From contig CAXQZU010000036.1 of the NCBI GenBank assembly GCA_964228555.1, positions 62,001 through 126,000 of the forward strand: a stretch of DNA of 64,000 nucleotides, given 5' to 3'. Both the position numbers and the translations under genes were made by a program. The stretch comes from CAXQZU01 sp964228555 (GTDB taxonomy: Bacteria > Planctomycetota > PLA2 > JAEUHO01). Shown piece by piece: positions 51,556-60,449 of this stretch. A model generated the notes under the pieces. That model was not told where the DNA came from. It searched no databases and worked only from the letters and a program-made list of their open reading frames with translations. Each line of letters begins with the position of its first letter. Position 1 is the first letter of the stretch.

Positions 51556-53061
51556 ATGTGCGGTTTCATCGGCATGTACGGCGACGAGCGCGCCGCCTTC
51601 GAGATGGCCGATGCACTGCTGGTGCTCCAGCACCGCGGGCAGGACGCCGCGGGGATCTGCACCTTCGACGGTGACTCGTTCCACACCGAGCGCGGCGCCG
51701 GCATGGTGCGCGACATCTTCTCCGAGGAGCGGCTGGCGCTGCTGCGCGGCCGCTTCGCCATCGGGCACACGCGCTACCCCACGGTGGGCGGCGGCACCGC
51801 CACCGACGCCCAGCCGCTGTACACGAACACGCCCTTCGGCATCGCGATGTCGCACAACGGCAACGTGACCAACTTCCCCGAGCTCAAGCGCGAGCTGAGC
51901 CAGCGCGACGGCCGCCGCCTGGGCACGAACTGCGACGTGGAGGTGATCCTCAACGTCTTCGCCTCGGCGCTCAAGCACCGGGGCCCCGAGCACTGGTTCG
52001 ACGACACCGCGGCGGCCATGCGGCAGGTGTTCAAGCGCGTGCGCGGCTCCTACAGCGGCACGGCCATCGTGGGCGGGCGCGGCATGGTGGCCTTCCGTGA
52101 CCCCTACGGCATCAAGCCCGCCGCCGTGGGCCGCCGCAAGTCCGGCAAGGGCTGGCACTGGTGCGTCACCAGCGAGAGCGCCGTGTTCAACGTGCTGGGC
52201 TTCGAGCTGGTCGGCGACCTCGAGCCCGGCGAGGTGCTGATGGTGGCGCAGGACGGCACCATGCAGCGCCGCCAGGTGGCGGGCAGCGGACGCCCCCAGC
52301 ACCGGCCCTGCGTGTTCGAGTACATCTACTTTGCGCGCCCGGACTCGGTCATCGACGACATCTCCGTGTACCGCGCGCGCCTGCGCCTGGGCGAGGCCCT
52401 GGCCCGCCACGTCAAGGAGCGGGGCCTGAAGCCCGACGTGGTGGTGCCCGTGCCCGACTCGGCGCGACCGGCTGCGCTGGAGTGCGCGCACGCCCTGCAC
52501 GTGCGCTACCGCGAGGGCCTGCTCAAGAACCGCTACGTCGGCCGCACCTTCATCATGCCGGGCCAGGCCAACCGCGCGAAGAACGTGCGCGCCAAGCTGA
52601 CCACGCTCCCGATGGAGGTCGAGGGCAAGCGCGTCCTGCTCGTGGACGACAGCATCGTGCGCGGCACCACCACGCGCGCCGTGGTCGAGATGGTGCGCGC
52701 CGCGGGCGCGCGCGAGGTCTACCTCGCCGTGTCGGCCCCCAAGATCAAGTTCCCCTGCGTGTACGGCGTGGACATGCAGACGCGCGGCGAGTTCCTGGCC
52801 CGCCGCGAGAAGACCGACGAGCGCATCGCGGCCGCCATCGGCGCCGACGCCGTGGTCTACATGACCATCGACGACATGGTCGGCGCGGTGCGCGGCCCCA
52901 CCAAGCGCGTCCAGAAGTTCTGCATGGCCTGCATGGACGGCAACTACCCCACCGGCGACGTCAGCGGCGAGGTGCTGCGCAGCATCGAGAGCGAGCGCAA
53001 CCGCGCCTCGCGCGACGCGGAGGCCGCGGCGCTGCGCAAGGGCAAGACGGTCGCGGGCTAG
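51556..53061 (+). CDS. purF: Amidophosphoribosyltransferase
   Basis: A 501-residue enzyme of the first purine step: PRPP plus glutamine to phosphoribosylamine. Cys2 of MCGFIG is the N-terminal nucleophile of the glutaminase domain, so there is no propeptide. GHTRYPTVGG and SHNGNVTNFPEL follow. The phosphoribosyltransferase domain carries the PRPP loop VLLVDDSIVRGTTT near 357-370. FCMACMDGNYP near the C-terminus has a Cys pair like that of Fe-S-bearing PurF enzymes; a cluster is possible but not shown. It stands alone, not with other pur genes. Confidence 0.95.
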   Translation: MCGFIGMYGDERAAFEMADALLVLQHRGQDAAGICTFDGDSFHTERGAGMVRDIFSEERLALLRGRFAIGHTRYPTVGGGTATDAQPLYTNTPFGIAMSHNGNVTNFPELKRELSQRDGRRLGTNCDVEVILNVFASALKHRGPEHWFDDTAAAMRQVFKRVRGSYSGTAIVGGRGMVAFRDPYGIKPAAVGRRKSGKGWHWCVTSESAVFNVLGFELVGDLEPGEVLMVAQDGTMQRRQVAGSGRPQHRPCVFEYIYFARPDSVIDDISVYRARLRLGEALARHVKERGLKPDVVVPVPDSARPAALECAHALHVRYREGLLKNRYVGRTFIMPGQANRAKNVRAKLTTLPMEVEGKRVLLVDDSIVRGTTTRAVVEMVRAAGAREVYLAVSAPKIKFPCVYGVDMQTRGEFLARREKTDERIAAAIGADAVVYMTIDDMVGAVRGPTKRVQKFCMACMDGNYPTGDVSGEVLRSIESERNRASRDAEAAALRKGKTVAG

Positions 53062-53079
53062 CGCGCAGGCGGGGCCGCG

Positions 53080-55887
53080 CTAGCGCCCGCCCGGCGGCCG
53101 GCGGCGCAACGCCACGGGGAAGCGCATGCGGTCGCTGCCGTAGACCGTGACCACCTCGGGGCCGCGCTGCACCTTGGCGAGGCTGGCCGGGTCGCGCGGG
53201 TCCAGCCGCGCCCCGGGCTCCGGCAGCAGTTGCTCGAAGGCCAGCGGCGAGCCGGGGTCCAGCACGGGCAGGCGCTGCCGCCCGGGCAGGTAGAGCGGGT
53301 GCTCCACCACCAGCTCGTACTCGCCGGGCTCCACGGGACCCAGCACGTAGAGGCCCTCCTCGCGCGACTCCCACAGCAGGTGCTCCCCCGCCGCGCGCAG
53401 CTCGTCCAGCGAGGCCGCCTGCCCGCCCAGCACGCCCCGCACCACCAGGTCCAGCCAGGCACTGCCGTTGCGTGCCGACTCGAGGTCCAGCACCGCCCCG
53501 CGCACGGCCTCGCCCGAGGCAGCGTCCGTGAGCATCAGCTGCAGGCGCGTGCCGGTGCGCAGGCGCGCGTCGATGCGCGCCTCCAGCCGCTCCAGGGCTC
53601 CCGGCGCCTCGCCCGCCGGCGCCTCCGCGTAGACGGCGCGACGCAGGGTGGGTGCGTGCCCCGGCGCCCAGACGACCACCGCGGCGGGCTGGCCCGGGTC
53701 CACGCCCTCCAGCCGCACCATGCCGCGCGCGTCGGCGGCGGCCACCCGCAGGTCCAGGTCGCGCCGCAACGCCGGCCCGCCGCGCAAGGTCGCCAGCCAG
53801 CCCGGCCCCAGCAGCGCCGCCCGCGCGCCCGGCAGCGGGCGACCCGCCGGGTCGACCACCTCGCCCTCCAGCACCAGCCCGCGCACGAGGCCCAGGTCGC
53901 CCAGGTCGCGCAGGGCCGAGGCCTCGGCAGCGGCCACGCGCTCCAGCGGCAGCAGCCGCGACAGGCGCCGGCCGGGAGCCAGCAGCGTGAGCGTGAGCCC
54001 CGTGCGCGGCAGCCCGTGCAGCTCGTAGCGCCCGTCGGCAGAGGCCAGCGTCCGGTCCAGCCACGTGCGGCCGGCGTCGTCGCGCGCGACCACGCGCAGC
54101 CAGCAGAGGGGCGCGTCGTCCAGGCGGTCCAGCGCACGGAACGCGACACGCTGGCCGCGCGGCAGCATCAGCGACAGGCCCTCGCTGCCCGGCCGCACCT
54201 CCTCGCTCCACGCCACCGGGAACTCGCGCGGGTCGATGCCGTCGCCCGCGGGCAGGCCCGGCTCGTAGCCGAAGCGCAGGGTCACGCGCGCGGCCAGCGT
54301 GTCGACGCCCTCCATGCGGAAGGCGCCATCCGGGCCGCTGGTCGCCGTCGCCCCGGCGGCGCGCAATGTCACGCCCGGCAGCGCCCGGCCGCGATCGTCG
54401 GTGACCCGACCGGCCAGTCGCGTGGCCGGGTCGGAGGCGGGCGGCGCGAAGGCCAGCACCTGCGGCCCGGGCTGCGGGACCTCCAGGCGCGCACGCAGGG
54501 GCGCGCATCCGTGCCGGTAGGCACGCACGAACCAGGTGCCGGCCGGCAGGTCCTCCAGCACCGCCTCCCCCGCGGCATCGCTCCACGCCTCGCGGTCGGC
54601 CGGCTGCAGCGCGTCTCCCTCGGCAGGCTCGGAGGACAGCAGCACGTGCTGCCAGGCGGCGGGCTGCCCGCCCTGCTCCAGGCGCAGCACGAGGCGCTCG
54701 CCGGGCACGGGCTCGAAGTCGCGCTGCGTGCGGTCCCCCGGCTGCGGCGTGAAGAGCGCGTCCTCGGGCAGGCCCGCCCCGCGCAGCCGCAGGCGCAGGG
54801 GCACTCCACCGGCGAGGCCGCGCAGCTCGAAGGATCCGTCCGCGCGCACCGGGGCGCTCGCAGGCGGGAGCAGCACGGCCTCGTCGCCGGCCAGCTCCCG
54901 CAGGAGGGCGGCCACCGCGGGCTCCGCCTGCACGAAGGCGCCCGGGCGCAGCCGCGCACCGCGCACCCGCCCATGCACCGTCACCTCGGGCCCGGCCAGC
55001 GCGACCTCGCCGGCCTGCACGTCCAGCACGCTGCGACCCGGCCTCACCTCCATCCAGCCCGTGCCATGGCCGGGTGCGCCGGCGGCCAGCGCGAGCACGG
55101 GCTCGGCCGGGCAGGACAGCTCGAAGCGCCCGCGCCCGTCGCTGCGCGCCGCGCGGCCCACCGGGCCCCGGGCCGCGTGAGCCTGCACCAGCGCGTCGGC
55201 CACGGGACGCCCGCCGGCGTCAACCACCGTGCCCCGGACGCGCAGCGCGGGGTCGAGCACGATGCGCAGGTCGCGGTCCTCGCCCGCCAGCGCCACGAGG
55301 ACCGGGGCGCTGCGCTCCGTGCCGCCCACGCGCAGCTGCACCGGGCCCGGAGCCAGCCGGTCCAGCACGACGGTGCCCCCCGCATCGGTGCGCTGCGCGC
55401 CCTCGGCACCCGCCGGCACCGCCTCCACGATCACGTGGGCCGCGGGCGCCCCGTCGGCCTCGCGCACGCGCACCACCAGCGCAGGCGCAGCACGCGGCAG
55501 CACGAGGCGTTGCCCATCGCGCAAGGCCGCGGCCTCTACGCGCAGCGTGAGGTGGCCGGGCGCCCCCAGCGCCAGCCACGGCCCCTGCGGCGTGAGGTCC
55601 ACCCGCAGCGCCCCATCCGGCGCCGTGCCCCGCGCCTGCAGCAGCGCACCCATCGTGACGTCCAGCGGGCTGCGCAGCGCACCGCCGGGGCCGGCCACCT
55701 CCAGCGCAAGGGCACGCGCTGGCCGGCCCGGGAGGGTCCCGTTGTCCTTCGGGGTCGCCCCCGCGCCGGGAGCCACGACGCCTCCGGCACGGCCCGCACG
55801 TTGCGGGGAGCCCGGCAGCAGCAGCCAGGCACCGCCCGCCAGGATGCCCAGCAGCGCCGCGCCGTAGAGCCAGCCCTCGCCGCGCAT
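53080..55887 (-). CDS. Large carboxypeptidase-regulatory-like surface protein
   Basis: A 935-residue protein. One N-terminal membrane segment (YGAALLGILAGGAWLLLPG) anchors it. The rest is a chain of beta-sandwich domains of the carboxypeptidase-regulatory/CNA-B kind: RVRGTVVDAGGRPVADALVQA near 210, RLAGRVTDDRGRALPGVTLRAAG near 485 and LEGEVVDPAGRPLPGARAALLG near 680. Each is followed by a G-x-F-x-L or G-x-Y-x-L turn. Such domains bind or present other proteins at the cell surface; no catalytic zinc site is seen. ATG 55887 has a GAGGAGG Shine-Dalgarno 6 nt upstream. It is the third gene behind a coiled-coil gene and cvpA. Confidence 0.8.
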   Translation of the reverse strand: MRGEGWLYGAALLGILAGGAWLLLPGSPQRAGRAGGVVAPGAGATPKDNGTLPGRPARALALEVAGPGGALRSPLDVTMGALLQARGTAPDGALRVDLTPQGPWLALGAPGHLTLRVEAAALRDGQRLVLPRAAPALVVRVREADGAPAAHVIVEAVPAGAEGAQRTDAGGTVVLDRLAPGPVQLRVGGTERSAPVLVALAGEDRDLRIVLDPALRVRGTVVDAGGRPVADALVQAHAARGPVGRAARSDGRGRFELSCPAEPVLALAAGAPGHGTGWMEVRPGRSVLDVQAGEVALAGPEVTVHGRVRGARLRPGAFVQAEPAVAALLRELAGDEAVLLPPASAPVRADGSFELRGLAGGVPLRLRLRGAGLPEDALFTPQPGDRTQRDFEPVPGERLVLRLEQGGQPAAWQHVLLSSEPAEGDALQPADREAWSDAAGEAVLEDLPAGTWFVRAYRHGCAPLRARLEVPQPGPQVLAFAPPASDPATRLAGRVTDDRGRALPGVTLRAAGATATSGPDGAFRMEGVDTLAARVTLRFGYEPGLPAGDGIDPREFPVAWSEEVRPGSEGLSLMLPRGQRVAFRALDRLDDAPLCWLRVVARDDAGRTWLDRTLASADGRYELHGLPRTGLTLTLLAPGRRLSRLLPLERVAAAEASALRDLGDLGLVRGLVLEGEVVDPAGRPLPGARAALLGPGWLATLRGGPALRRDLDLRVAAADARGMVRLEGVDPGQPAAVVVWAPGHAPTLRRAVYAEAPAGEAPGALERLEARIDARLRTGTRLQLMLTDAASGEAVRGAVLDLESARNGSAWLDLVVRGVLGGQAASLDELRAAGEHLLWESREEGLYVLGPVEPGEYELVVEHPLYLPGRQRLPVLDPGSPLAFEQLLPEPGARLDPRDPASLAKVQRGPEVVTVYGSDRMRFPVALRRRPPGGR

Positions 55888-55908
55888 GACTGCCTCCTCG
55901 CGCCGCGC

Positions 55909-56460
55909 CTAGCCGGCCCGGCGAGGCAACCACGCTTCGACGCGCGCCGCGGCCTCGTCCGTGCAAGCGGGCAGCCACAGGCCGCGGGAGAAGGCGGGGC
56001 GCAGCCGCGCCAGCGCCGGCAGCATGCGGCTCTGCGCGCCCCACTCGCGCGCCTGCTGGGCGGGCGCGGCGTGCACGACGCCGTAGGCCACCACGAACAG
56101 CAGCACCAGGCCCTTGAGGGCGCCCACCAGCCCCCCCGCGATGCGCGAGGCACGCCCCGGCGGCTGCGGCTCGCCCTTGCGCAGGCCCCGCACCAGCCGC
56201 ACGAGCAGGCTGATCCCCAGCAGCAGCACCGCCGCGGCCAGCACCCAGGCGCAGGCGCACAGGCTGGCCGGCTCCACGGCGCTGGCCTGGGCCAGCGGGC
56301 GCTCCAGCCGCGGCCCCAGCCAGCGCGCGCCCAGCAGCGAGCCGGCCACGCAGCCCAGCGAGAGCAGCTGGCTGCCCACGCCGCGCCACACGCCCCATCC
56401 GGCGGCGAGCAGCAGCAGGCCCGCGCCCGCAAGGTCCAGCACGAGGGCGCTGGCGATCAC
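55909..56460 (-). CDS. cvpA: CvpA-family membrane protein
   Basis: A 183-residue membrane protein with four hydrophobic segments near 5-22, 28-45, 67-88 and 107-127, and a cytoplasmic tail. The family pattern is visible in DLAGAGLLLLAAGWGVWRGV and RIAGGLVGALKGLVLLFV. CvpA proteins are linked to envelope homeostasis and colicin V production; their molecular role is not settled. In some genomes cvpA lies next to purF, and here purF is about 2.8 kb away on the other strand, with one gene between. GTG 56460 overlaps the preceding stop as GTGA, so it is coupled to the coiled-coil gene. Confidence 0.75.
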   Translation of the reverse strand: MIASALVLDLAGAGLLLLAAGWGVWRGVGSQLLSLGCVAGSLLGARWLGPRLERPLAQASAVEPASLCACAWVLAAAVLLLGISLLVRLVRGLRKGEPQPPGRASRIAGGLVGALKGLVLLFVVAYGVVHAAPAQQAREWGAQSRMLPALARLRPAFSRGLWLPACTDEAAARVEAWLPRRAG

Positions 56461-56978
56461 GGGAAGGCCCGCAGCGGGGCGCTCGCGAGGCTCACGCTGC
56501 CATCCGGCAGCACGCGCGCACGGCCCTTGCGCGGCAACCCCTGCTCGCGCGCCTCGAAGCGCAGGGTGCCGTGCTCCCCCTCACCGGGCAGCACCACCAC
56601 GTCCTCGTAGCCCAGCCCCAGCAGGTGGGCCACCACGCGCTCGCTGGGCGAGGCGTCCTGCGGCGCGCGCGACAGCCGCGGGCCCGCGCGGATGGCGGCC
56701 TCCGGGTCCGGGGCGCGCGGCTGCAGCGCGGCGCGCGCCGGCTCGAGGTCCCGCACCTGCTGCTCCAGCCGCTGCACGGCGTGGCGCATGCGGGCCAGCT
56801 CCTCGGCGCCGGCGGCAGCCTCGGCGGCCTTGCGCGGCGCCTCGCCCCGCTCCAGCTCGATGCCCCACTCGCGCGCCAGCGCGCGCGCCAGCCGGCGCAC
56901 GTGCCGCTCCGTGCGCACGGCCACCAGCACCGCCACGAGCGCGAGCAGGGACGCGAGGACGGCCAGCGCGAGGCTCAT
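56457..56978 (-). CDS. Membrane-anchored coiled-coil protein, unknown
   Basis: A 173-residue protein. Residues 3-20 form a membrane segment (LALAVLASLLALVAVLVAV). A basic stretch and a coiled coil follow (AAEAAAGAEELARMRHAVQRLEQQVRDLEPARAAL), and the last 60 residues look like a small beta domain (VVAHLLGLGYEDVVVLPGEGEHGTLRFEA). The family is not recognised. ATG 56978 has a TACGGT hexamer 6 nt upstream, so it should head a leaderless transcript that continues through cvpA and the large surface-protein gene. Confidence 0.65.
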   Translation of the reverse strand: MSLALAVLASLLALVAVLVAVRTERHVRRLARALAREWGIELERGEAPRKAAEAAAGAEELARMRHAVQRLEQQVRDLEPARAALQPRAPDPEAAIRAGPRLSRAPQDASPSERVVAHLLGLGYEDVVVLPGEGEHGTLRFEAREQGLPRKGRARVLPDGSVSLASAPLRAFP

Positions 56979-56984
56979 GCCGCT

Positions 56985-56990
56985 ACCGTA
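56985..56990 (-). promoter_or_regulatory. -10-like hexamer TACGGT
   Basis: On the minus strand TACGGT ends 6 nt before ATG 56978. This is leaderless spacing and the likely promoter of the three-gene cvpA unit. Confidence 0.5.
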
Positions 56991-57048
56991 CCGCAGGGCG
57001 CCGCAGCGCCGCAGCCTCTGGGCGCACCGCCCCGCCCTCGGGTGCGGG

Positions 57049-57774
57049 CTAGGCGCCCTCGCGCAGCACGCCGTCCCGGATGGTGAGGCGCCGCTGCGCA
57101 CGTGCCGCCACGCCCGCATCGTGCGTGATGAGCACCACGGTCATGCCGCGGGCGTTCTCCTGCGCGAGGATCTCCAGCACGCGCTGCCCGGCCGCCGAGT
57201 CGAGGTTGCCCGTCGGCTCGTCGGCCAGCAGCAGGGCCGGCTGCTTGACCAGCGCACGCGCCAGGGCCACGCGCGGCTGCTCGCCGCCCGAGAGCTGGCC
57301 CGGCACGTGCCGCGCGCGAGCCCCCAGCCCCACGCCCTCCAGCGCGGCCAGGGCGCGTCGCTGGCGCTCGGCCCGCGGCACGCCCGCGTACAGCAACGGC
57401 AGCTCCACGTTGCGCTGGGCCGGCTCGTCAGGCAGCAGGTGGAAGCGCTGGAACACGAAGCCGATGCGCCGGTTGCGCACCTCGGCCAGCTGGGCGTCGG
57501 TGAGGCCGGCCACGTCACGGCCCTCGAGCAGGTAGCGCCCAGCCGTGGGCCGGTCCAGGCAGCCCAGCACGTGCAGCAGCGTGCTCTTGCCGCTGCCCGA
57601 GGGCCCCATCACGGCCACCCACTGCCCGCGCGCCACGTCCAGCGTCACGGGCTTGAGGGCCTCGACCTGCACCGGGCCGGCCTGGTAGGTGCGCGCGACG
57701 CCCTCCAGCCGCAGCAGGGCATCGCCCGCAGGCGCCACGGGGACGGGGACAGGGGCCAGCGACGGGGTGCTCAC
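57049..57774 (-). CDS. LolD/MacB-type ABC transporter ATPase
   Basis: A 241-residue ATPase of the MacB/LolD class, which powers mechanotransmission rather than simple transport. Walker A is GPSGSGKST near 55-63, Walker [14 protein letters not shown] near 177-189, and the switch His lies in LITHD. The Q-loop region reads [19 protein letters not shown] and the signature [15 protein letters not shown]. The first deviates from the usual FVFQ-S-F-x-L-L-P and the second has Pro in place of Gln. GTG 57774 overlaps the permease stop. It serves the two permeases encoded upstream. Lipoprotein release or export of a small molecule are both possible. Confidence 0.85.
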   Translation of the reverse strand: MSTPSLAPVPVPVAPAGDALLRLEGVARTYQAGPVQVEALKPVTLDVARGQWVAVMGPSGSGKSTLLHVLGCLDRPTAGRYLLEGRDVAGLTDAQLAEVRNRRIGFVFQRFHLLPDEPAQRNVELPLLYAGVPRAERQRRALAALEGVGLGARARHVPGQLSGGEQPRVALARALVKQPALLLADEPTGNLDSAAGQRVLEILAQENARGMTVVLITHDAGVAARAQRRLTIRDGVLREGA

Positions 57775-59063
57775 GAAAGCCTCCGGGTCAGGATGCGGGC
57801 GGGATCGAGGCCGGCCGCGCGGCGCGCGGGCACCACCGAGGCCAGCAGGCCCAGGCCCACCGACACCAGCGTGGCCACGAGGGCGAAGCGCAGCTCGAAG
57901 CGGAAGGGGAAGCCCACGATGCGTCCCAGCACGGCCGCCGCGGCCTGTCCCAGCGGCAGGCCCGCCAGCCCGCCCACGAGCGACAGCAGCGTGCCCTCCG
58001 CCGTCACCTGCCAGGCGATGTCCACGCGGCGCGCGCCCTCGCAGCGGCGCACGGCCAGCTCGTCGTAGCGCTCGCGGATCGTGATCAGGTGCAGGGTGGA
58101 GAGCATCACGGCCGCCACCAGCACGATGATGATCCACACCACGTTGCCCAGCAGCGCGCCCTGCGCGCTGGAGGCGCTCATCTCGGCCATCCAGTCGCGG
58201 CGCACGAACACCGCGATGGGCGCCTTGAGCATGTTGGCCGGGTCCATGTCCAGCCGCGGCCAGATGCTGCCCAGTCGCCGCGCGCCCTCGTCCAGCGAGG
58301 CCCCGTCCCGGAACACCGCGGAGATGCCGCTGAGCTCCCCCTCGCCCAGCGCACCATCCGGCAGGTAGACGTTGCGGAACGAGAGCAGGCTGCTCGTGAG
58401 CGTGCGCGCGCCCTTGCCCTCGTCGAAGCTGTCGAAGATCTCGCGGTAGGTGAGCGGGTCGCCCAGCACCCCCACCACCTCCAGCGTGCGCAGGCCCGAG
58501 GGCAGGCCCAGCTCGATGCGTCGCCCCACCAGCGCGCGCCCGTCGCCGCCGGGGGCGAGGCGCTGGGCCAGCGCGAGGTCCAGCACGGCCACGTCCTGCC
58601 CGCGCTCGTCGGCGCGCAGCCAGCGGCCTGCCACGGGCTCCACGGAGAGCGTGGCGAGGTAGTTGCCGCGGGCGCTCAGCACCTGCACGCGCTCGGGCTC
58701 GACGGCCGCCCCCGCCGCGCGCACCGTCCCGCCCGCCTGGCGACGCGCGATGACCTCCACCGGCAGGCCCTCCAGCGCCCGCTCCACGCGCTCGAGCTCG
58801 GCAGGCCCGAAGGGCGGGCGCTCCCGGCCGGGCGCGAGGATCGGCACGCGGCCCACGTCCACCACCAGCGTGCCGAAGCGGCTCACGTCGCGACGCACGT
58901 CCTCGTCGAGGCCGTACGAGAGCGAGATCACGTTGACGGTGACGGCGATGGCCACCGCGCTCGTGAGCGCGGTGAGCGCGCTGCGCAGCGGCCGCCGGCG
59001 CACGTGGCGCAGGCCCTCGCGCAGGATGTCGGCGAGGCGGGCGTGGACGCGCGGCTCACTCAC
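57771..59063 (-). CDS. FtsX/MacB-like permease 2
   Basis: A 430-residue permease from GTG 59063. One N-terminal membrane segment (SALTALTSAVAIAVTVNVISL) is followed by a periplasmic MacB-PCD-like domain of about 230 residues (VEPVAGRWLRADERGQDVAVLD). Three C-terminal segments follow, near 307-330, 352-375 and 390-415. The coupling region contains TIRERYDELAVRRCEGA, resembling the I-R-x-x-E-I-x-x-R-R-x-x-G-A helix of this class. It overlaps permease 1 by 8 nt and the ATPase by GTGA. Confidence 0.85.
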   Translation of the reverse strand: MSEPRVHARLADILREGLRHVRRRPLRSALTALTSAVAIAVTVNVISLSYGLDEDVRRDVSRFGTLVVDVGRVPILAPGRERPPFGPAELERVERALEGLPVEVIARRQAGGTVRAAGAAVEPERVQVLSARGNYLATLSVEPVAGRWLRADERGQDVAVLDLALAQRLAPGGDGRALVGRRIELGLPSGLRTLEVVGVLGDPLTYREIFDSFDEGKGARTLTSSLLSFRNVYLPDGALGEGELSGISAVFRDGASLDEGARRLGSIWPRLDMDPANMLKAPIAVFVRRDWMAEMSASSAQGALLGNVVWIIIVLVAAVMLSTLHLITIRERYDELAVRRCEGARRVDIAWQVTAEGTLLSLVGGLAGLPLGQAAAAVLGRIVGFPFRFELRFALVATLVSVGLGLLASVVPARRAAGLDPARILTRRLS

Positions 59064-60342
59064 CGGCCAGGCCCTCCACGGGGTCCTGCGCCGCGGCGCG
59101 CAACGCCGGCAGCAACGCCGCCAGCAGGCCCACGAGCAGCGCCACGCCCGAGGCCAGCGCCGCGTCGCGCCACGGGAACACCCAGGCGAAGCCTGCCACC
59201 GGCTCCAGCGACGCGCGCAGCGCGGCCAGGCCCATGGCCAGCACCAGCCCCAGCGCCGTGCCCACGGCCCCCATCACCAGGCCCTCCAGCAGGAAGTGCA
59301 CCGCGATGGTGCGCCGCGAGGCGCCCTCCACGCGGCGTATGGCGATCTCGCGCCCGCGGGTGAGCACGTTGAGCAGGCCCAGGTTGGCCATCACGACCGC
59401 GCCCATCGCCAGGCAGGCGAGGAACATCGCCAGCCGCACCGCATCGAAGCGCTCCACCTGCCCGGAGAGCAGCATGGGCAGCACGATGGGGTAGAGGGTG
59501 ACCGCGGTCAGCTGCTCGCGCGCGAGCGCCTCGCGCGCCAGCGTGGCCGCGCGCGAGAGGTCGTCGGGCGCCACGCGCAGGCCGATCCAGTCCAGCGGCG
59601 CACGGTCGCCGGCCGGCGCGGCCACCCACACGCAGGCATCCGAGCGCTTCCAGCCGTCCTTCACCACCGGCAGGCCCATCATGGTGAGGAAGCCCTGGGC
59701 GAAGCGCGCGTACATCGGGTGGTCGAGGCGGAAGCCCATGTCGTCGGTACCCAGCGACACCTCGTCGCGCGCCGCGGTGACGCCCACCACCCGCAGCGGC
59801 GCGCCCGCACGGCCCGGCAGCTCCAGCACGTCGCCGGGCGCGAGGGAGGCCCGGCCCAGCCAGGCGGCCACGCCGGCCTCCACCACGCACGAGCCAGCCG
59901 CGTCGCCGGCCTGCAGCCAGCGCCCGGAAGCCAGCGCATGGCCGCGCGCCTGCGGGCCCTCCGGCGAGGACTCCACGAGCGCGGCCCGGGGCAGGCCGGG
60001 GCGGCTGCGCTGGGCGGGCACCTCCCACTCCTGCGTCACGCGCACGCCCACGGCCTCGCGCACGGCGATGCCGCCCTGCTCCACGGCAGCGCGCGCCACC
60101 GCGACATGCTGGGGCACCAGCTCGAGCCGCTGCGACGAGGTCGGGTCGGCCGCGATGGAGATGCGGTCGGCCCCGATGCGCGTGGCATCGCGCCGCGCGG
60201 CCTCCTGCGTGCCCAGCAGGACGGCGCTGGGGAAGACGGCCACGGCCACGCCCCAGATCGTGCCCTGCAGCAGCAGGAAGGACCGCACCGGGCGCAACGC
60301 GAGGCGACGCAGCGCCTGGACGAGCAGCATGCCGATGCGCAT
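59056..60342 (-). CDS. FtsX/MacB-like permease 1
   Basis: A 428-residue permease. N-terminal membrane segment (FLLLQGTIWGVAVAVFPSAVLL), then a periplasmic domain (ASGRWLQAGDAAGSCVVEAGVA, GTDDMGFRLDHPMY), then three C-terminal segments. The coupling helix reads LTRGREIAIRRVEGASRRTI, very typical. It differs enough from permease 2 to suggest a heteromeric, LolCE-like pair. ATG 60342 is preceded at 8 nt by TAGCCT, so the operon probably starts leaderless here. Confidence 0.85.
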   Translation of the reverse strand: MRIGMLLVQALRRLALRPVRSFLLLQGTIWGVAVAVFPSAVLLGTQEAARRDATRIGADRISIAADPTSSQRLELVPQHVAVARAAVEQGGIAVREAVGVRVTQEWEVPAQRSRPGLPRAALVESSPEGPQARGHALASGRWLQAGDAAGSCVVEAGVAAWLGRASLAPGDVLELPGRAGAPLRVVGVTAARDEVSLGTDDMGFRLDHPMYARFAQGFLTMMGLPVVKDGWKRSDACVWVAAPAGDRAPLDWIGLRVAPDDLSRAATLAREALAREQLTAVTLYPIVLPMLLSGQVERFDAVRLAMFLACLAMGAVVMANLGLLNVLTRGREIAIRRVEGASRRTIAVHFLLEGLVMGAVGTALGLVLAMGLAALRASLEPVAGFAWVFPWRDAALASGVALLVGLLAALLPALRAAAQDPVEGLAGE

Positions 60343-60350
60343 GGGAGGCG

Positions 60351-60356
60351 AGGCTA
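60351..60356 (-). promoter_or_regulatory. -10-like hexamer TAGCCT of the ABC operon
   Basis: On the minus strand TAGCCT ends 8 nt before ATG 60342. It is the only promoter-like site seen before the three-gene transporter unit. Confidence 0.45.
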
Positions 60357-60449
60357 GCCGTGGCACCCGGTGCGACCAGAAGCGCCCCGCCCATGCCGCT
60401 GCGGGGTCCCGTCGCAGGGGCCGGGGCGGGCCGCTCCGGGGTGGCGCGC

